A stretch of DNA of 64,000 bases from Anagrus nilaparvatae (Eukaryota > Arthropoda > Insecta > Hymenoptera > Mymaridae): assembly GCA_022575985.1 (NCBI GenBank), contig JAKSXM010000014.1:6138001-6202000 (forward strand), in the 5' to 3' direction. Position numbers and translations under genes: made by a program. The notes beneath the pieces are model-generated. The model worked only from the letters and a program-made list of their open reading frames with translations. It made no database searches and had not been told where the DNA came from. Below are positions 42,480-53,917 of the stretch, one piece after another. Numbering within the stretch: the first letter of the stretch is position 1; every line of letters starts with the position of its first letter.

Positions 42480-43946
42480 GAAAACTTGAACTTATCATCA
42501 GGGAATGCGTACCTAAATTAACAGCAGAGAAGAGTAATTTTAGAAAAATAATTTTTGATTGTTTAACAAACATAGAGGTGGTTTATTTTTTCTTGATGCG
42601 CCTGGCGGAACAGGAAAGACATTTCTCCTAAATTTACTTTTGGCTGAAATTAGAAATGGTGGTGAAATAGCTTTAGCAATGGCATCATCAGGTATAGCAT
42701 CAACTTTATTACAAGGAGGGTATACCGCTCATTATTTGTTAAAGCTGGGATTGAACCTAACAGAGCATGAAACTCCAACATGTAATATAAGTATAAATAG
42801 TAATAGAGGAAAACTTTTACAAAGATGTAAGTTAATAATATGATACGAATGCACAATGGCTCATGGGAAATCCATTGAAGCTTTAAACGTATGTCTCCAA
42901 GATCTAAATAGCAATCAAAATATAATGGGTGGTACAATAGTAATTTTGTCGGGGGATTTTAGGCAAATTTTGCCAATTTTTCCACATGGTACACCAGCAG
43001 ATGAGTTTCAGGCATGTTTTAAATCTTCAAATTTATGGCGTCATACTAACAAATTTAAATTGACTGTTAATATGCGAGCAGGAAATGATTGTGGCGATCC
43101 AGCAACTTTTCCACAAGAACTTATAAATGTAGGCGAGGATTTGTTAGATACAGATGAAAATAATCAAATAACTTTAAAAAATACGTTATGTACAACGGTA
43201 AACAATGTAAACAACTTAATTGAAAATGTTTTTCTAAACATAAAAGACAATTACCTATCAGACAAATGGTTATGCGAAAAAGCACTTTTGGCTCCTACAA
43301 ATGACAATATTAACCAACTGAATTCAATTATCTTGGATCGTATACCTGGTAATACTAAGATTTTTACATCTTTAAATACTTTGGTAAATATATATATAAA
43401 TTTTTTTTTAATGACTTTAATTTATTTTAAACAAGAATAAAATTATAATTGCATTATAATTTTGCAGGTTAACCAAGAAGAATGCGTGACTTATCCAACT
43501 GAAACTTCAGGATTGCCATCTCATCAAATAAAACTCAAAATTGGAGCACCTACTATACTAATGAGAAATCTTAGACCACCAATGTTGTGTAAAGTACAAG
43601 GTTGCGAATTATAAGTTTCATCGGTAACCATATTATAAAAGCGACTATATTAAGTGGTGCAGGCAAAGGTGAAGAAGTTCTAATACCAAAATTACCTCTT
43701 ATTCCAAATGATGTACCGTTTCAATTTGAACGGTTGCAATTGCCATTAAAATTAGCATTCGCAATCACAATAAATAAGGCTCAGGGACAAACATTAGAGG
43801 TTGCTGGTGTTGACTTACGGACAAGCTGTTTTTCACATGGTCAACTCTACGTGGCATGTTCCAGGGTGAGAGGTAATAAAAACTTATACGTTTTGGCTAA
43901 CGGAACTAAAACAGACAATATCGTATACCGCATGGCCTTAAGATGA
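42480..43946 (+). pseudogene. RepHel helicase part (PIF1-like), with one intron
   Basis: ATP-dependent 5'-3' DNA helicase half of the Helitron protein. Walker A APGGTGKTFL is intact (about 42.6 kb). The Walker B region reads II, a TGA, then YECTMAHG where IIWDEAPMAHK-like text is expected, so the Asp is lost. Later motifs are present: ILSGDFRQILP, LTVNMRA, LLAPTND, and after the intron at 43384-43467 (GT-AG, 84 bp) AFAITINKAQGQTLE and LYVACSRVRG. A frameshift near 43600 separates the last two blocks. The frame ends at 43946. Confidence 0.85.
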
Positions 43947-44119
43947 TTGATAAGTCATACTAATATTATAAATTTTTCTACAATTTTAATGAATGTAATA
44001 TGAATTGTATAGTTACTTAGATTATTCAATACTATATCATAAATAAATTAATAATTTATTAAAGGCGTATATCATTATTTATAAGCAAAACGTAAAAACC
44101 TTAAAAATGTATACTCACA

Positions 44120-44138
44120 GGGGGGGCCGAGCCCCCCC
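44120..44138 (+). terminator. Helitron 3' terminal hairpin
   Basis: GGGGGGGC, loop CGA, GCCCCCCC: an 8-bp perfect stem followed 12 bases later by CTAC. The same stem with loop TCC (plus-strand reading) is in each of the four tandem 363-bp units. In Helitrons this hairpin acts as the transposition stop signal. Confidence 0.85.
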
Positions 44139-44154
44139 TCCAACTTTTGCTACT

Positions 44155-44446
44155 ACTATATATATTTGAAAATTTATTTGTCTGTCTGTCTGTCTGTACC
44201 TTAATGACTCAAAAGCCGCCGAATCACTTGACTTGAATGAGTTTGCATAATTATAAATTTGTAGTGAAACATGATTTTTTTAAGCAACAGAAAAATATTC
44301 AAGTAAATGTGAACAGGAGGGACTGAGCTTCATTTGAAAAATCTGAATGTGTTTGCATACTTATAAATTTGCAATGAAAAATGATTTTTTGAAGCAGCAC
44401 AAACAGAAGTAAATTTGTTTGGAGCCCCCCTCCAACTTTTGATAAT
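44155..44446 (+). mobile_element. Non-autonomous Helitron fragment directly behind the autonomous copy
   Basis: Begins ACTATATATATTTGAAAATT with a (GTCT)n microsatellite and CCGCCGAATCA, the same start as the units of the 14.7-17.0 kb array read on the minus strand. Ends AGCCCCCCTCCAACTTTTG, like the autonomous 3' end but with half the hairpin lost and CTAC replaced by ATAA. Also holds a direct duplication: TTTGCATAATTATAAATTT and TTTGCATACTTATAAATTT. Confidence 0.7.
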
Positions 44447-44849
44447 ATTACATATACATATAAGTTAAACGAGTACAATAATAAAGTATAATAAATGACC
44501 ACGTATAAATATAAATACGTATATTACATTACATATACCGAGAGATCCTACCCACCCGTTCTATGAAGTAGAATGCCGAAGCAGAAGGAGTATTTTAAAA
44601 AGAGAAAAAAAAAATTTTTTAATTTACAACAAAAAATATTAAATCACAGAATACATGCTTCATTAATTTATTAATACATAAATACACTTTCTAATTTTTA
44701 AAAATCGATTATATACAATATTTAATAATTTAAAATAGTTACATATATACAATTAATTATTTAAAAACTATACAAAAATTAATAAATATTTTTTTATCAT
44801 ATAATTTAAACAAAGCGACATAATAATAAAAAATTTTTCTCAATTATTA
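44447..44849. other. AT-rich stretch, nothing recognised
   Basis: Possibly the 3' flank or a lost LTR of the BEL/Pao copy that follows, but no LTR pair is visible. Confidence 0.4.
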
Positions 44850-46440
44850 TTCGTCTGAAGCAAGACTAATTTATGTATTGGCCTCTTGAGATCAGAGGTA
44901 CTTGTTCTCAAAGAAGCCATTGTAGTTAGTCCATTGCTACCCTGATATGTTTTAATAACCCTGGCTAAAGGCCACTTAGATGGAGGCATTGTATCGTCTG
45001 ATATCAAAATAAAAAAAAGATTTTTTCAAACAAAGCCAGTTTTACCTAAAACACCCGGAATTGGTAGTTTAGCTGAGTTTAGCAAGTTTAGCTTAAAAAT
45101 ATGAAGTCTTTTATAGAGGGATTCGCTAATAAATGAGGCCTGAGAACAATTATCAATTAAAGTTCTAGCTAAAACTACATGACTAGTTTCATCTACTATT
45201 TTTACAAGCGCGGTTGCTAACAAAAATGTATTAGGAGATTCGCATAAAATGATTCCTGACTACTATTGATTTCAGTTTCAACAGCATTTTTAACGTTTAC
45301 ACTACTTTTAACTTGATTAGAATTGTAATTTTGATTTGAATTTTGAATATGCAAAGCAGAGTGATGCATTTTTTTACAGGTTTTGCATCTTCTATTAGAT
45401 TAGCATTTATCCATAAAAAGATTGCCAAGAACATTAATACATTTTTTCATTTCATGGACAAATACTTTTCTTTGCTCCGAAGATTTTGACAAATATGTAT
45501 AACATTGAGAAAAGTGATGATTTTTTTTACAAATACACTCTACTTGTGAGTTAAAAACTTTAGCAGGTACTGTAGAAACATTAAAATATTTATTATTTGA
45601 AGTACTGGCAAAAGAATTTTAAATTGAAGTATCACTTTCCTCTAATGATTCCATAATGCTAATTTGCAATTCCAAAAACTCTACCAATTTAGCAAACGAA
45701 GGAGGTTCAGACTTAGGTTTGGATGCAATAGCTTGACTTGTTCAAGAAGTAGAAACATTGGCTAAATCAGCAATAGATGTGTTATTATTAGGATTACTAT
45801 AAAATAATTCCCATTGCCTTTTTGTCTCTACATCCAAAAATGAAACGATATGGTAAACCATCAGATCATCCCAGAATTCGACAGGGCGTTTCAGAATTTT
45901 CAGAGCTGAATTTAGAGTATTAACTCCATCTAGAATACGTTTAAGTTCCATGGCTGAAGGCCTACTAATGCGTTTAAGTGAGAAAATAGAATATACATGA
46001 GCAAAAACTAAACGTTTTTTTACTTCATATCTGTCTTTTAATTTGTTCCAGACAATATCAAAATTTTGCTCTGTAAGAGAGTAGCTCTAAACTAAATTTG
46101 CTGCATCACCTTTCAGAAATTTACGAAGGTGGCGTAGCGTTGTGACTTTGGACATTTTTTCCTTATTTACAACCGAAGAAATAAACATATCCCTAAAAGA
46201 CTCCCAATTCTGAAACGTACCATCAAATTCAGGGAGTTCCATTCTAGGCAGACGATCAAAGTCTTCCCCAACATAATGCGTCGATACATTATTATGGGAT
46301 CTATAATGGATTGTATGATTAGGAGCTATTAAGTGTGTGTTTATATTCAATCTAAATTTGCCTAATATTTCTAAATACTGTAGCTCTACATTTTCAAAAT
46401 ATTGATCATTAAATACGGTTGGTCTTTTACTTCATTATAA
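44850..46440 (-). pseudogene. BEL/Pao retrotransposon, copy 2, internally deleted gag-pol
   Basis: Reading leftward: gag (DUF1759-like) with RLPRMELPEFDGTFQNWESF (46.25 kb), LRHLRKFLKGDAANLV, VEFWDDLMVYHIV (45.87 kb); a zinc-knuckle region in frame pieces near 45.45 kb; the aspartic-protease-like segment ARTLIDNCSQASFISESLYKRL (45.14 kb); and then directly DDTMPPSKWPLARVIKTY (about 44.98 kb), which belongs at the C-terminus of pol. Reverse transcriptase, RNase H and integrase are missing, a deletion of several kilobases relative to the copy at 55.7-60.1 kb. No LTRs are recognised. Confidence 0.8.
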
Positions 46441-46564
46441 GTTACACTAGCATATAAAGCATCATTATTTACTTCAAATTTAGACAAAGTTTAAGTTAAT
46501 TTTTCTGCCCGAAAAATATAAAAAAAAATCACTGTTTTTTCTCTTGTATGTAAAGGACCCGCCC

Positions 46565-47230
46565 GCCTTAATCACATAACTGTGTTGAAAGAAGGTATGC
46601 AAGCTATGAACAAGCATTATTCAGAAATGCAGGATGCTTATGCGAAGATGTCAAATCATAGTACATCTGCACAAAGAATTTGTAGTATGCTTATTAAAAA
46701 TGGCCTAAGCCTGTTCGAAAACGTCCTCGCACAACTAAGGCTGATACTAAATATGCTGGACTCGTGAGAAACTAAGAAAATAGAGTCTGCTCTTAAAAGC
46801 AGCAAGCAAGCAGCCGGCTAAGAGAGTGAGATAGCCTTCCTTTGGGGAGGTTTCTCCAGATTCGACGCAGGCTGCTAAGAAACATGCCAAGAACAACCAA
46901 AAGAAATGATGCTTACACCACAACGGAAAAACGACTGTACCTCTAAAAAACTAGAGCTCTACTTAGAGAAATCGAAACAGGCAAAAAGTAAACTGAGGTT
47001 AAGGCAGTAGAAGCAGCAGCAGGAGAAGGAAAAGAGGCAGCAGCTGCTACAGTGAATAAGAGCGCATAAAGACAAGGAGGAGCCTAACTTAAAACCTCAG
47101 ACACAGGAAGGAAATAATGACAAGCAGCTGACAGATCCCAACATTGGTAGCAAAAGGCATGCAAGCAAGGCCGAAAAGAAGAGGCGCAAAAAGTCTCCTC
47201 TTAACCACGCCCACACTTCCTATTCAATGT
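46565..47230 (+). pseudogene. R1-like ORF1 remnant
   Basis: A 61-codon open block (KEGMQAMNKHYSEMQDAYAKM, 46582-46767) is followed by broken frames very rich in Gln, Lys and Ala (QKQQQEKEKRQQ, KAEKKRRKKSPLNHA). The style is that of R1-type ORF1 N-terminal halves. Base composition is richer in G+C than neighbours. No zinc knuckle is left, so the call is tentative. Confidence 0.4.
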
Positions 47231-47367
47231 AATTACAATGTATAATATTATATTTATTTTACTATAACTATATAATAGTAGCGAAGCCCATAAGGTGTAG
47301 GGTGATTTTTTTACTAACCAAACATAATTCAAATGGACCGAACTACTTATGTCAGAATGCCTACTGA

Positions 47368-48260
47368 CAAGAGGAGTTCAATACATTTGGAAAACCAAAT
47401 TACACCAAATGATTACGGGTGAGTTTAATATGTTGAAAAAACATTCCAGCTACCATCCGTTCATTCCGATGGGTCTTATAGGCCTAGAAATGTAGGGTTC
47501 AATGTTATAAAATAGGGTTTTTTGGTAATTTTCAATGAAACGCCAAAACCTCACAAATGAACCAAAACAATCCTGACTGATCTCATTTTTTTGTGTAAGT
47601 GTCACCTTTCAAACGCAGTAAGCCGCAATTTTTTATCACTAATTTACTCATAAATATAGCCAATTAACCAAATAGGTTAAAAATGCCAAATTCGTAATTT
47701 CTGACAAAAAAGGGTTTTATATGTCTCCAAAACTTTCTACAAGCTTCATGTTTCTAACAATTTTTTACTCGTATTATTTCCTTGATTCGTTTTTAAGAAA
47801 TGGCTCTTCAAAGTTAACATTAAAAATGAGCTTTTTTAAAAAACCATAAAATTGGGACTCCGACTTTAAATTATCATATCTGATTAACAAATAATTGAAA
47901 AAGGTAGTGTAAAGAACTGTTGGAAATTTGAAGCTTGTAAAAATATTTTGAGACTTATAAAACCCATTTTTGTCAAAAATTAAAAATTTGGCAGCAATTT
48001 AAAAATTGGTCATTTTTAACCATAAATGACCATTTGGTTAAAAAGAGTTTTGGTTTTATTTTTTATTTTTTTTTTTTTTTACCTTTCATTGAAAATTACC
48101 AAAAAGCCCTATTTTATAACATTGAATACTGCGTTCCTAGGCCCAGAAGGCCCATTGGAATGAACGGAGGGTAGTTGTTTTTTCAACATAATAAGCTCAT
48201 CCATAACATTACCATTTGGTAAAATTTTGTGTTCCAAGTGTAATAAACTCCCCTTGTGAG
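47368..48260. repeat. Foldback element, about 0.9 kb
   Basis: ACCATCCGTTCATTCCGATG (47454) and TTCAATGTTATAAAATAGGG (47500) reappear in reverse complement near 48165 and 48105, and outer parts match from GAGGAGTTCAATACATTTGG to the complement near 48250. Inner sequences (GGCAGCAATTT, AATTGGTCATTTT) are shared with the large foldback at 4970-7750, so the two belong to one superfamily. Confidence 0.8.
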
Positions 48261-49389
48261 TTATATGTTAAGAGCCCGAGTAAGAGTTTTCGTGTTCCTA
48301 ATTTGCCTAGGTGAAAATTTTATAACCGGATGAAAATTTAGGATATTTTTAAATACACCCCCCAGAAGCTAATTCCAAATCTGTTTGCAAAAAAACCTGA
48401 TCCGACTTGAGGAGGGAGGGGTTAAAAAATTTTCGACCCAAAAGTCAGGAGAATAGTGTTTTTACCTCTAATTACCTATGAAAGAACATGAACATGGCCA
48501 CTGAATAATGATTTCGACTTGGACAAATCCTCCAGAAAAAAAACAAAACAAAAATATTTTTTTTTTTTTAAATTAAAAAATTGCGTTTTTTTTTGATTTT
48601 TGGAAAAATTATGTTATTTCTAAATTTTACATCCACAAACATACTATTAAATGTAAAAAACCTTAGATACCCTTTTTTTATATTTTGTTTACTTTTTGAG
48701 TTATTTGCAAAAAACCATTTTGCCCTAGCTTTTGCCCCCCCCCCTTGAGAGGCAGCACTGGGTTGGAATGTCCGACTTTGTTTCCCCTTTTAATTTAGCC
48801 CGAAACCAACACATTCCACAACTTTTCATTTCTGGAGGATTTTTGTCTAACTTTTTTGAAAAAAAATTAGGTATTAATTCCATAACGGTAGTGAAATATC
48901 ACCAGTTAAATACATACATACACACTCAAAAAAGAAAAAAATATCTACAATTGTTTAGATTTTTATTATTTTGATAAAGGCGATAATTTTCTTCTGTAAC
49001 TTTTTTTTTAAATTAATTTTTTCTTTTTGAGCTAAAATGAGAAAATTAAACCCATAACCATAGTATATATTAAACTCATATGATATTATCAAAATCATAA
49101 GTAAAAAGAGGGGAGGAAATCAGATTTATTAGTATAGTCTTAATGGGTAGGCGGCTCGGTGTTACAGATAAAACGTCCATACATTACACACGAACTCTCT
49201 AGGCAGCTTAGAGGAGACGTATTGTCTCTAATTTATTGACGCTTTGTCCGTAAAAAGGTTAACATTATGACTAGGCGGCTATTAAAAGACATTCGGTCTA
49301 TTTTTTTTTAGTCTTTTTGGATAGATCAGCTCCAATAAAAAACGATTGCACTAAGGTCATACACGTTTTGTCTGTTTTTTTTTTCAGTG
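48261..49389. other. AT-rich DNA, no gene recognised
   Basis: Includes poly-A/T-rich stretches near 48.55 and 49.0 kb and a run of nine C near 48738. The 80-codon open frame at 48.73 kb has no family resemblance. Confidence 0.5.
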
Positions 49390-51384
49390 TGGCGAAAATG
49401 GCGAAAATGGTAGCGACCATAAATACATCACCTTCAGGTTGTTAGAGGGAACCTCCCAGCGACCTCCGTACAAGAGGTGCCCCCTGGGTTGAATCGTGCC
49501 AAAGTTGGATGAGGACAGATTCGAAGAATACCTTCTAAGGATCGATTCAGCGTCCATCCCCACTTGGGACGAAGGACTCATAAGTCCCCACGAGGCTGGA
49601 ATCTTAGTAAAGAAAGTAAACTCGTTACTACGCAGAGCTTGTGCCACGCCCGCGGCCATGGAAAAAAAGTTCACTGGTGGACCCCCTAAATAGTGGACCT
49701 CCGAAGGGAGTGGTGCGCGACGGAAGGCGCAGAAAGCACGGGAAACACCCGAGGCCACGATGCTCTCTCAGCAATACAAAGACGCTAAACATCGGCTGTC
49801 TAAGCCCATCCTCCAAAGCAAGGCTCGCTACCTGCATTCATTACACGGAGACGTAAACAAGGACCCCTGGGGCTTTGGTTACAAAGTAGTAATGAGCAAA
49901 TTGAACCAGGGGTTCGACAATTCATCCAAAAGAATTAAGTAGGAAATACCCAGGGATGAAGTGCTACTATTCAGCGATGCTGAGATGGTTAAGGCTATCA
50001 AAACCATAAAAAATGACAAGGCGCCGGGAACGGATGAGATACCAGCGGAGGTCCTCAAATTGGCCGTTAAAGTAATCCCTGGTATCCTGCTGGGCAAGCT
50101 TAATGCTTGCTTGGTGGCGGAAGTGTAACGTTGGAAGTTAAAAACACCTTCAAATCAGCCAGGTGAGACGACATTAAGCGCGGGCATTGCCCAAGGGTAG
50201 GTTCTTGGACCTGACCTGCGGAATGCCTTTTACAATGGCTTGCTGCGCGTTGACCACCTAGAAGGAGTCTCCCTGATTGGGTTCGCAGACCATAAAGGTT
50301 AGAGGGAAAGAAGTGGCCTAGCAGAAGCTGAATCAAGTCATGAGATAGATCAAGGTCCCTACCATATTTGAAATAAACGTCGACGAATCCTCAGTCGATC
50401 CAAACTTGTACATCAGTTAAGTACTTTAGAGTTCTGCTTGACAATAAGCTGAGCTTCTGAGAACAATTTCAAAAGACAAGTGAAAAGGCCGCGCCGATCG
50501 CATCCTTCCTGTCAAGGCTCATGGCCAACATAGGGGGGCCTAAACCAGGAAAGCGTAGACTCCTGATATTCGTGGCGAGCTCTGTTTTGCTATGCGGCTC
50601 AGAGGTTTGGGCGTATGCCGCCCGAATCAAGAAGTACAAGCACAAAATCTGCTCTGTACAGAGGCAAGCGGCATACCATACAGTATCACTATCGGCGGTA
50701 GCTAGTGTCCTCCCTATTGACCTACTAGCATTGGAGCGCAAAGCCATATACGAAAGTGAAGAAGAGCGCGAAGTGGCTTCTACCCGCGCCCGCTCCAATG
50801 CTATGATTAAATGGCAGGGACGAAGGGACAACGACATGTATGGCCGGTGGACGCACAGACTAATTTCGTACCTGGAGGCTTAAACAGGACGTGAACATGG
50901 GGAGGTCAATTTCTATCACGGATACTACCGTGACATGTTGAGGAAGTGGCACTAGGTCACAACACGGCAGTTTTTACAATGCCTGGGTGAGATAGATACC
51001 GTAGAGCACACATTCTTCGGATGTGTACGCTATTCAGAGGGGCGCAAGCACTTCCCGACTTGGTGAGTGAGTGGTCCCGGAAATGCTACGAAGACCTGAA
51101 AACTGGAACAAAGTAGCAGAGTACATGAGGGCCACTCTGTTGTCGAAAAAGGAGGAGGGCTTTTTATCGTAGAGAACCCTTCTGTTCCTAGGCAGGTAGG
51201 AAGGCAGCGGCCAATAACCTATCCAGTAAGAATCTGGGGCAAAACCAGCGACCGCGTTCACCGGCAGTCTTCCGGTTGTACCTTTGAACAACTGGACGGT
51301 CATGGAAATTTGCGGGTCTTAAGGCAAGCAAACACTCCATGGCTGATATAAGATTCACAAGATTCCCTTGAAAAAAAAAAAAAA
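49390..51384 (+). pseudogene. R1-clade retrotransposon copy, heavily degraded
   Basis: Same family as the minus-strand element at 26.8-29.5 kb: starts in the endonuclease (DHKYITFRLLEGTSQRPPYK), then PKLDEDRFEEYLL, KNDKAPGTDEIPAEVL, GIAQG, VLGPDLRNAFYNGLL, GFADH in place of YADD, LMANIGGPKPGKRRLL, and EVWAYAARIKKYKHKI. The middle of the reverse transcriptase (fingers and first palm Asp) is deleted near 50125-50165, and many stops are present. The 3' UTR ends in poly-A at 51371-51384. Confidence 0.85.
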
Positions 51385-51626
51385 ACTAAAAGAATTAAAA
51401 AAAAAAGAAATCTCAACGATGTAAAAAAATACTTCTTATTTTAATAAATAAATAATAAACTTTTTCAAATCAAAAAAAAATTTTCAATAAAATAATTTTT
51501 TATTTATTTAAACTAATAAGTTTTTATAATTTATTTTTACAGAATGATATTTATAAAATTAAACAATATTAGTCTTCTTTTTCCAAACGAAGCTAAGATT
51601 ATAATGAAAGAAGATAATAACACAAT

Positions 51627-52070
51627 ATGCACCAAGAGCAAATTATTAGTATTAATAATATGGATATCAATAAGGCCTTTTTGCTTGCTCGATTAGATGA
51701 ATTTTTCCAAGAGAATCAAAAAGACTATGATGAATTAGTGAAGAATATTAAAAATGAACCTCTTTATATTAAATACATGGATACTAGACGCCAATTGATT
51801 TAGTTTATTACTAAGGAGGAGAAATTGTTGTTAGAAAATAATTGCATTTTAGAAGTAATAATTAATAACAATAATAAACAGCAAAATGTGATGATTTCTT
51901 AAGTGGAAGAAGAAACAATTTTTGAAATCTACATACAGAATCTTTATAAAAGATTACCGTCCACTTTTGAACCAAATATCAACTTACTTACTTTAGGAAT
52001 AGATCAAGAAGATGGAAATAAAAAGAAAAATAAAAGAACTAATAAAAGCAATTATTATACAAAAAAATAA
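51627..52070 (+). pseudogene. Unrecognised 148-codon reading frame with two in-frame stops
   Basis: One continuous frame from ATG (51627) to TAA (52068) reads MHQEQIISINNMDINKA, LLARLDEFFQENQKDY, then stops at about 51801 and 51900, then FEIYIQNLYKRLPSTFEPN and a Lys/Asn-rich end. Conservation of one frame across two stops suggests a once real protein. It lies 0.5 kb upstream of a Polinton-type polymerase fragment on the same strand, so it may be another gene of that element. No domain is recognised. Confidence 0.45.
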
Positions 52071-52584
52071 ATATCTTGCATCAAAACTTGTATTCATCAA
52101 GAAGAACTTAATAAAATTTTAATAATTAGTAAATAAATAAATATTAAATTACATTCACCATTTTTTTTATTCAATTCAAATTGTAACTTTCCTAAGAACA
52201 ATTCATTAGCGAAAATATTAGAAAATAAATAAAATAAATAAATAATTTAATCAAAAATTTTTTAATTTAGAAAGTTATTAAGTTAGATAAAATTTTATTC
52301 GTTGTACTTATTAGAGAGGAAAAACTAGTATTTATTACAGCACTATTGGAGGTAAATAAGGGTAGAGAAATAGCATACAAAGGAAACATATGATTATTTT
52401 TAAGAATAGTTGTGCAAACAACTAAGGCTAAATCAAACTAGTTGTATATTCAACTTCAGAAATATTGATTGAAATATAAAACAGTTTCTTATAGAACTTG
52501 ATAAAACTGATTAAAAATTAATTAGTTGTGTTATCAACTTAATTAAATTAATTATAAAATATAAATGTTATTATACTGTGTCAA
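52071..52584. other. AT-rich spacer
   Basis: Nothing coding is recognised. A small AGTTGT/ACAACT palindrome lies near 52408. Confidence 0.4.
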
Positions 52585-52800
52585 AAAATTGACGATGCAA
52601 TTAAAGATAAATTTGAAAAGTGCAGTAAGAATAAAAATAATTATGAACTTATTCAAGCCTACAATGCTTTAAATGAGACTCAAATTGATATACTCAATGA
52701 ATTATTTACCGGATTTGCTAAAATTGGACCATAAAAACCAAAATTTTATTATACTTTAGTGCATTGAGAAAATATTTGGATAATGTGAAATCCTTGTTAA
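52585..52800 (+). pseudogene. Polinton-type DNA polymerase B, N-terminal fragment, copy 2
   Basis: Reads KIDDAIKDKFEKCSKN, ELIQAYNALNETQIDILNEL, FTGFAKIGP, a stop, KPKFYYTLVH, a stop. It lines up with the first 70 residues of the fragment at 11442 (compare NNTQIEVIKNL and KFYYSLVHL). Everything downstream is lost. Confidence 0.55.
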
Positions 52801-53070
52801 GGTAGAGTTGATTGTTAGGTAGCTAATAATAACAATAATATGAATATTCTTGTTCTGTATAAGTGGTGATGCCAAACTGATTATTTCGTAAAGTTAAAAA
52901 AAATCAAAAATAAGTAAAAAGAAATAAAAATATTTGTTTATTACGAATTTCAGAAGAAAAATCATGATTATTTTTATTTATGAATATGTTATTTTTTTAT
53001 AAAAATTAATAAAATTTAATAAAAACTTAAAATAAATTTTATATGAATGATTAGCTTTATCGTTCTCCGT
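52801..53070. other. AT-rich spacer
   Basis: Nothing recognised. Confidence 0.4.
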
Positions 53071-53195
53071 AATTCAAAAATTCAAATTAAAATAATGGGT
53101 TTTGTTGATCAATATAATAACAAATTTTTTCAAAAATAAACAAAATGTTTTTTATTTTTCTGGACGTTTCAATAGTTCAATTACTATCCTTTTCA
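53071..53195 (+). repeat. Penelope-like terminal inverted repeat, left
   Basis: AATTCAAAAATTCAAATTAA to CTATCCTTTT is the reverse complement, with few changes, of 53918-54042. Confidence 0.85.
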
Positions 53196-53211
53196 TATTA
53201 TAACTTTAGGT

Positions 53212-53622
53212 AAGGATAAGTGTGTTAAATTTGATGTATCAAATATAGTATACGAAATTGATTCTAAACACTGTGATAAAACATATATAGGTCAAAGTTC
53301 AAGAAAATTAAGAGCTAGGATAAATGAATATAAAAATGATATACTGAATGGTGATGATAAATCGGCATTGTGTGTTCATCTAAAAGATCATAGTAATATG
53401 TGTACTCAAATGAATTTTAAAGCTGTAAAAATTATTGATAAGGAATATAATACTAGAAAAAGATTGTTTTCTGAAATGTTATACATAAAGTTTTATGAGA
53501 ACACATTGAACAGAATGGAAGATTTAAAAAATTTAAAATATATTTACATAAATACCATTGAATTAATAAAGAAATATATAAGTTACTATTGTTCGTATTT
53601 AAATAAAGTAATCTTTTGTTAA
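53212..53622 (+). CDS. GIY-YIG endonuclease domain of a Penelope-like element
   Basis: The domain nicks DNA to prime integration. The frame shows IVYEIDSKHCDKTYIGQSSR followed by KLRARINEY, the GIY-YIG core (here VYE and YIG, with the catalytic-type Arg downstream), then CVHLKDHSN, FKAVKIIDKEYNTRKRLFSE with the conserved Glu, and a basic Tyr-rich tail. It is open for about 137 codons. The start is not an ATG; it would be fused to an RT in a full element. A near-identical but frameshifted copy is at 62381. Confidence 0.8.
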   Translation, partial: KDKCVKFDVSNIVYEIDSKHCDKTYIGQSSRKLRARINEYKNDILNGDDKSALCVHLKDHSNMCTQMNFKAVKIIDKEYNTRKRLFSEMLYIKFYENTLNRMEDLKNLKYIYINTIELIKKYISYYCSYLNKVIFC

Positions 53623-53917
53623 TAAGTTTTCAGTACTGTATATAGTTTCATGTTATCCCCACTTGTTACTAAAAAAAAAAAATTTTTTGAAAATTTGTTA
53701 GTAATAATATGGCTTTTGATGTGTTAAGTGTTTTATGTAATATGAAAAACATGACTAAATTTAAAAATTTAAAAGTAATACTAAAGAAAGACGTTAAAAA
53801 ATTTTTTTTAAGTAATTTAAAACAACTTTTATTAGTATGTTTTTAAATGATACTGGTTTTATATATTATAATTTTTGTTAATTAATAAATTGTTAATGTT
53901 TATATTTTTAGATTCTG

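Larger units (their letters stand above)
39531..44153 (+). mobile_element. Autonomous-type Helitron, broken, 5' end missing
   Basis: Encodes a RepHel-type protein (HUH replication initiator plus PIF1-like helicase), then a 3' end with the hairpin at 44120-44138, CTCCAACTTTTG, and CTAC at 44150-44153 where CTAG is expected. The 3' end closely resembles that of the four tandem 363-bp Helitrons at 13.2-14.7 kb. The 5' end abuts the 137-bp repeat block and no Helitron 5' terminus is visible. Confidence 0.85.
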
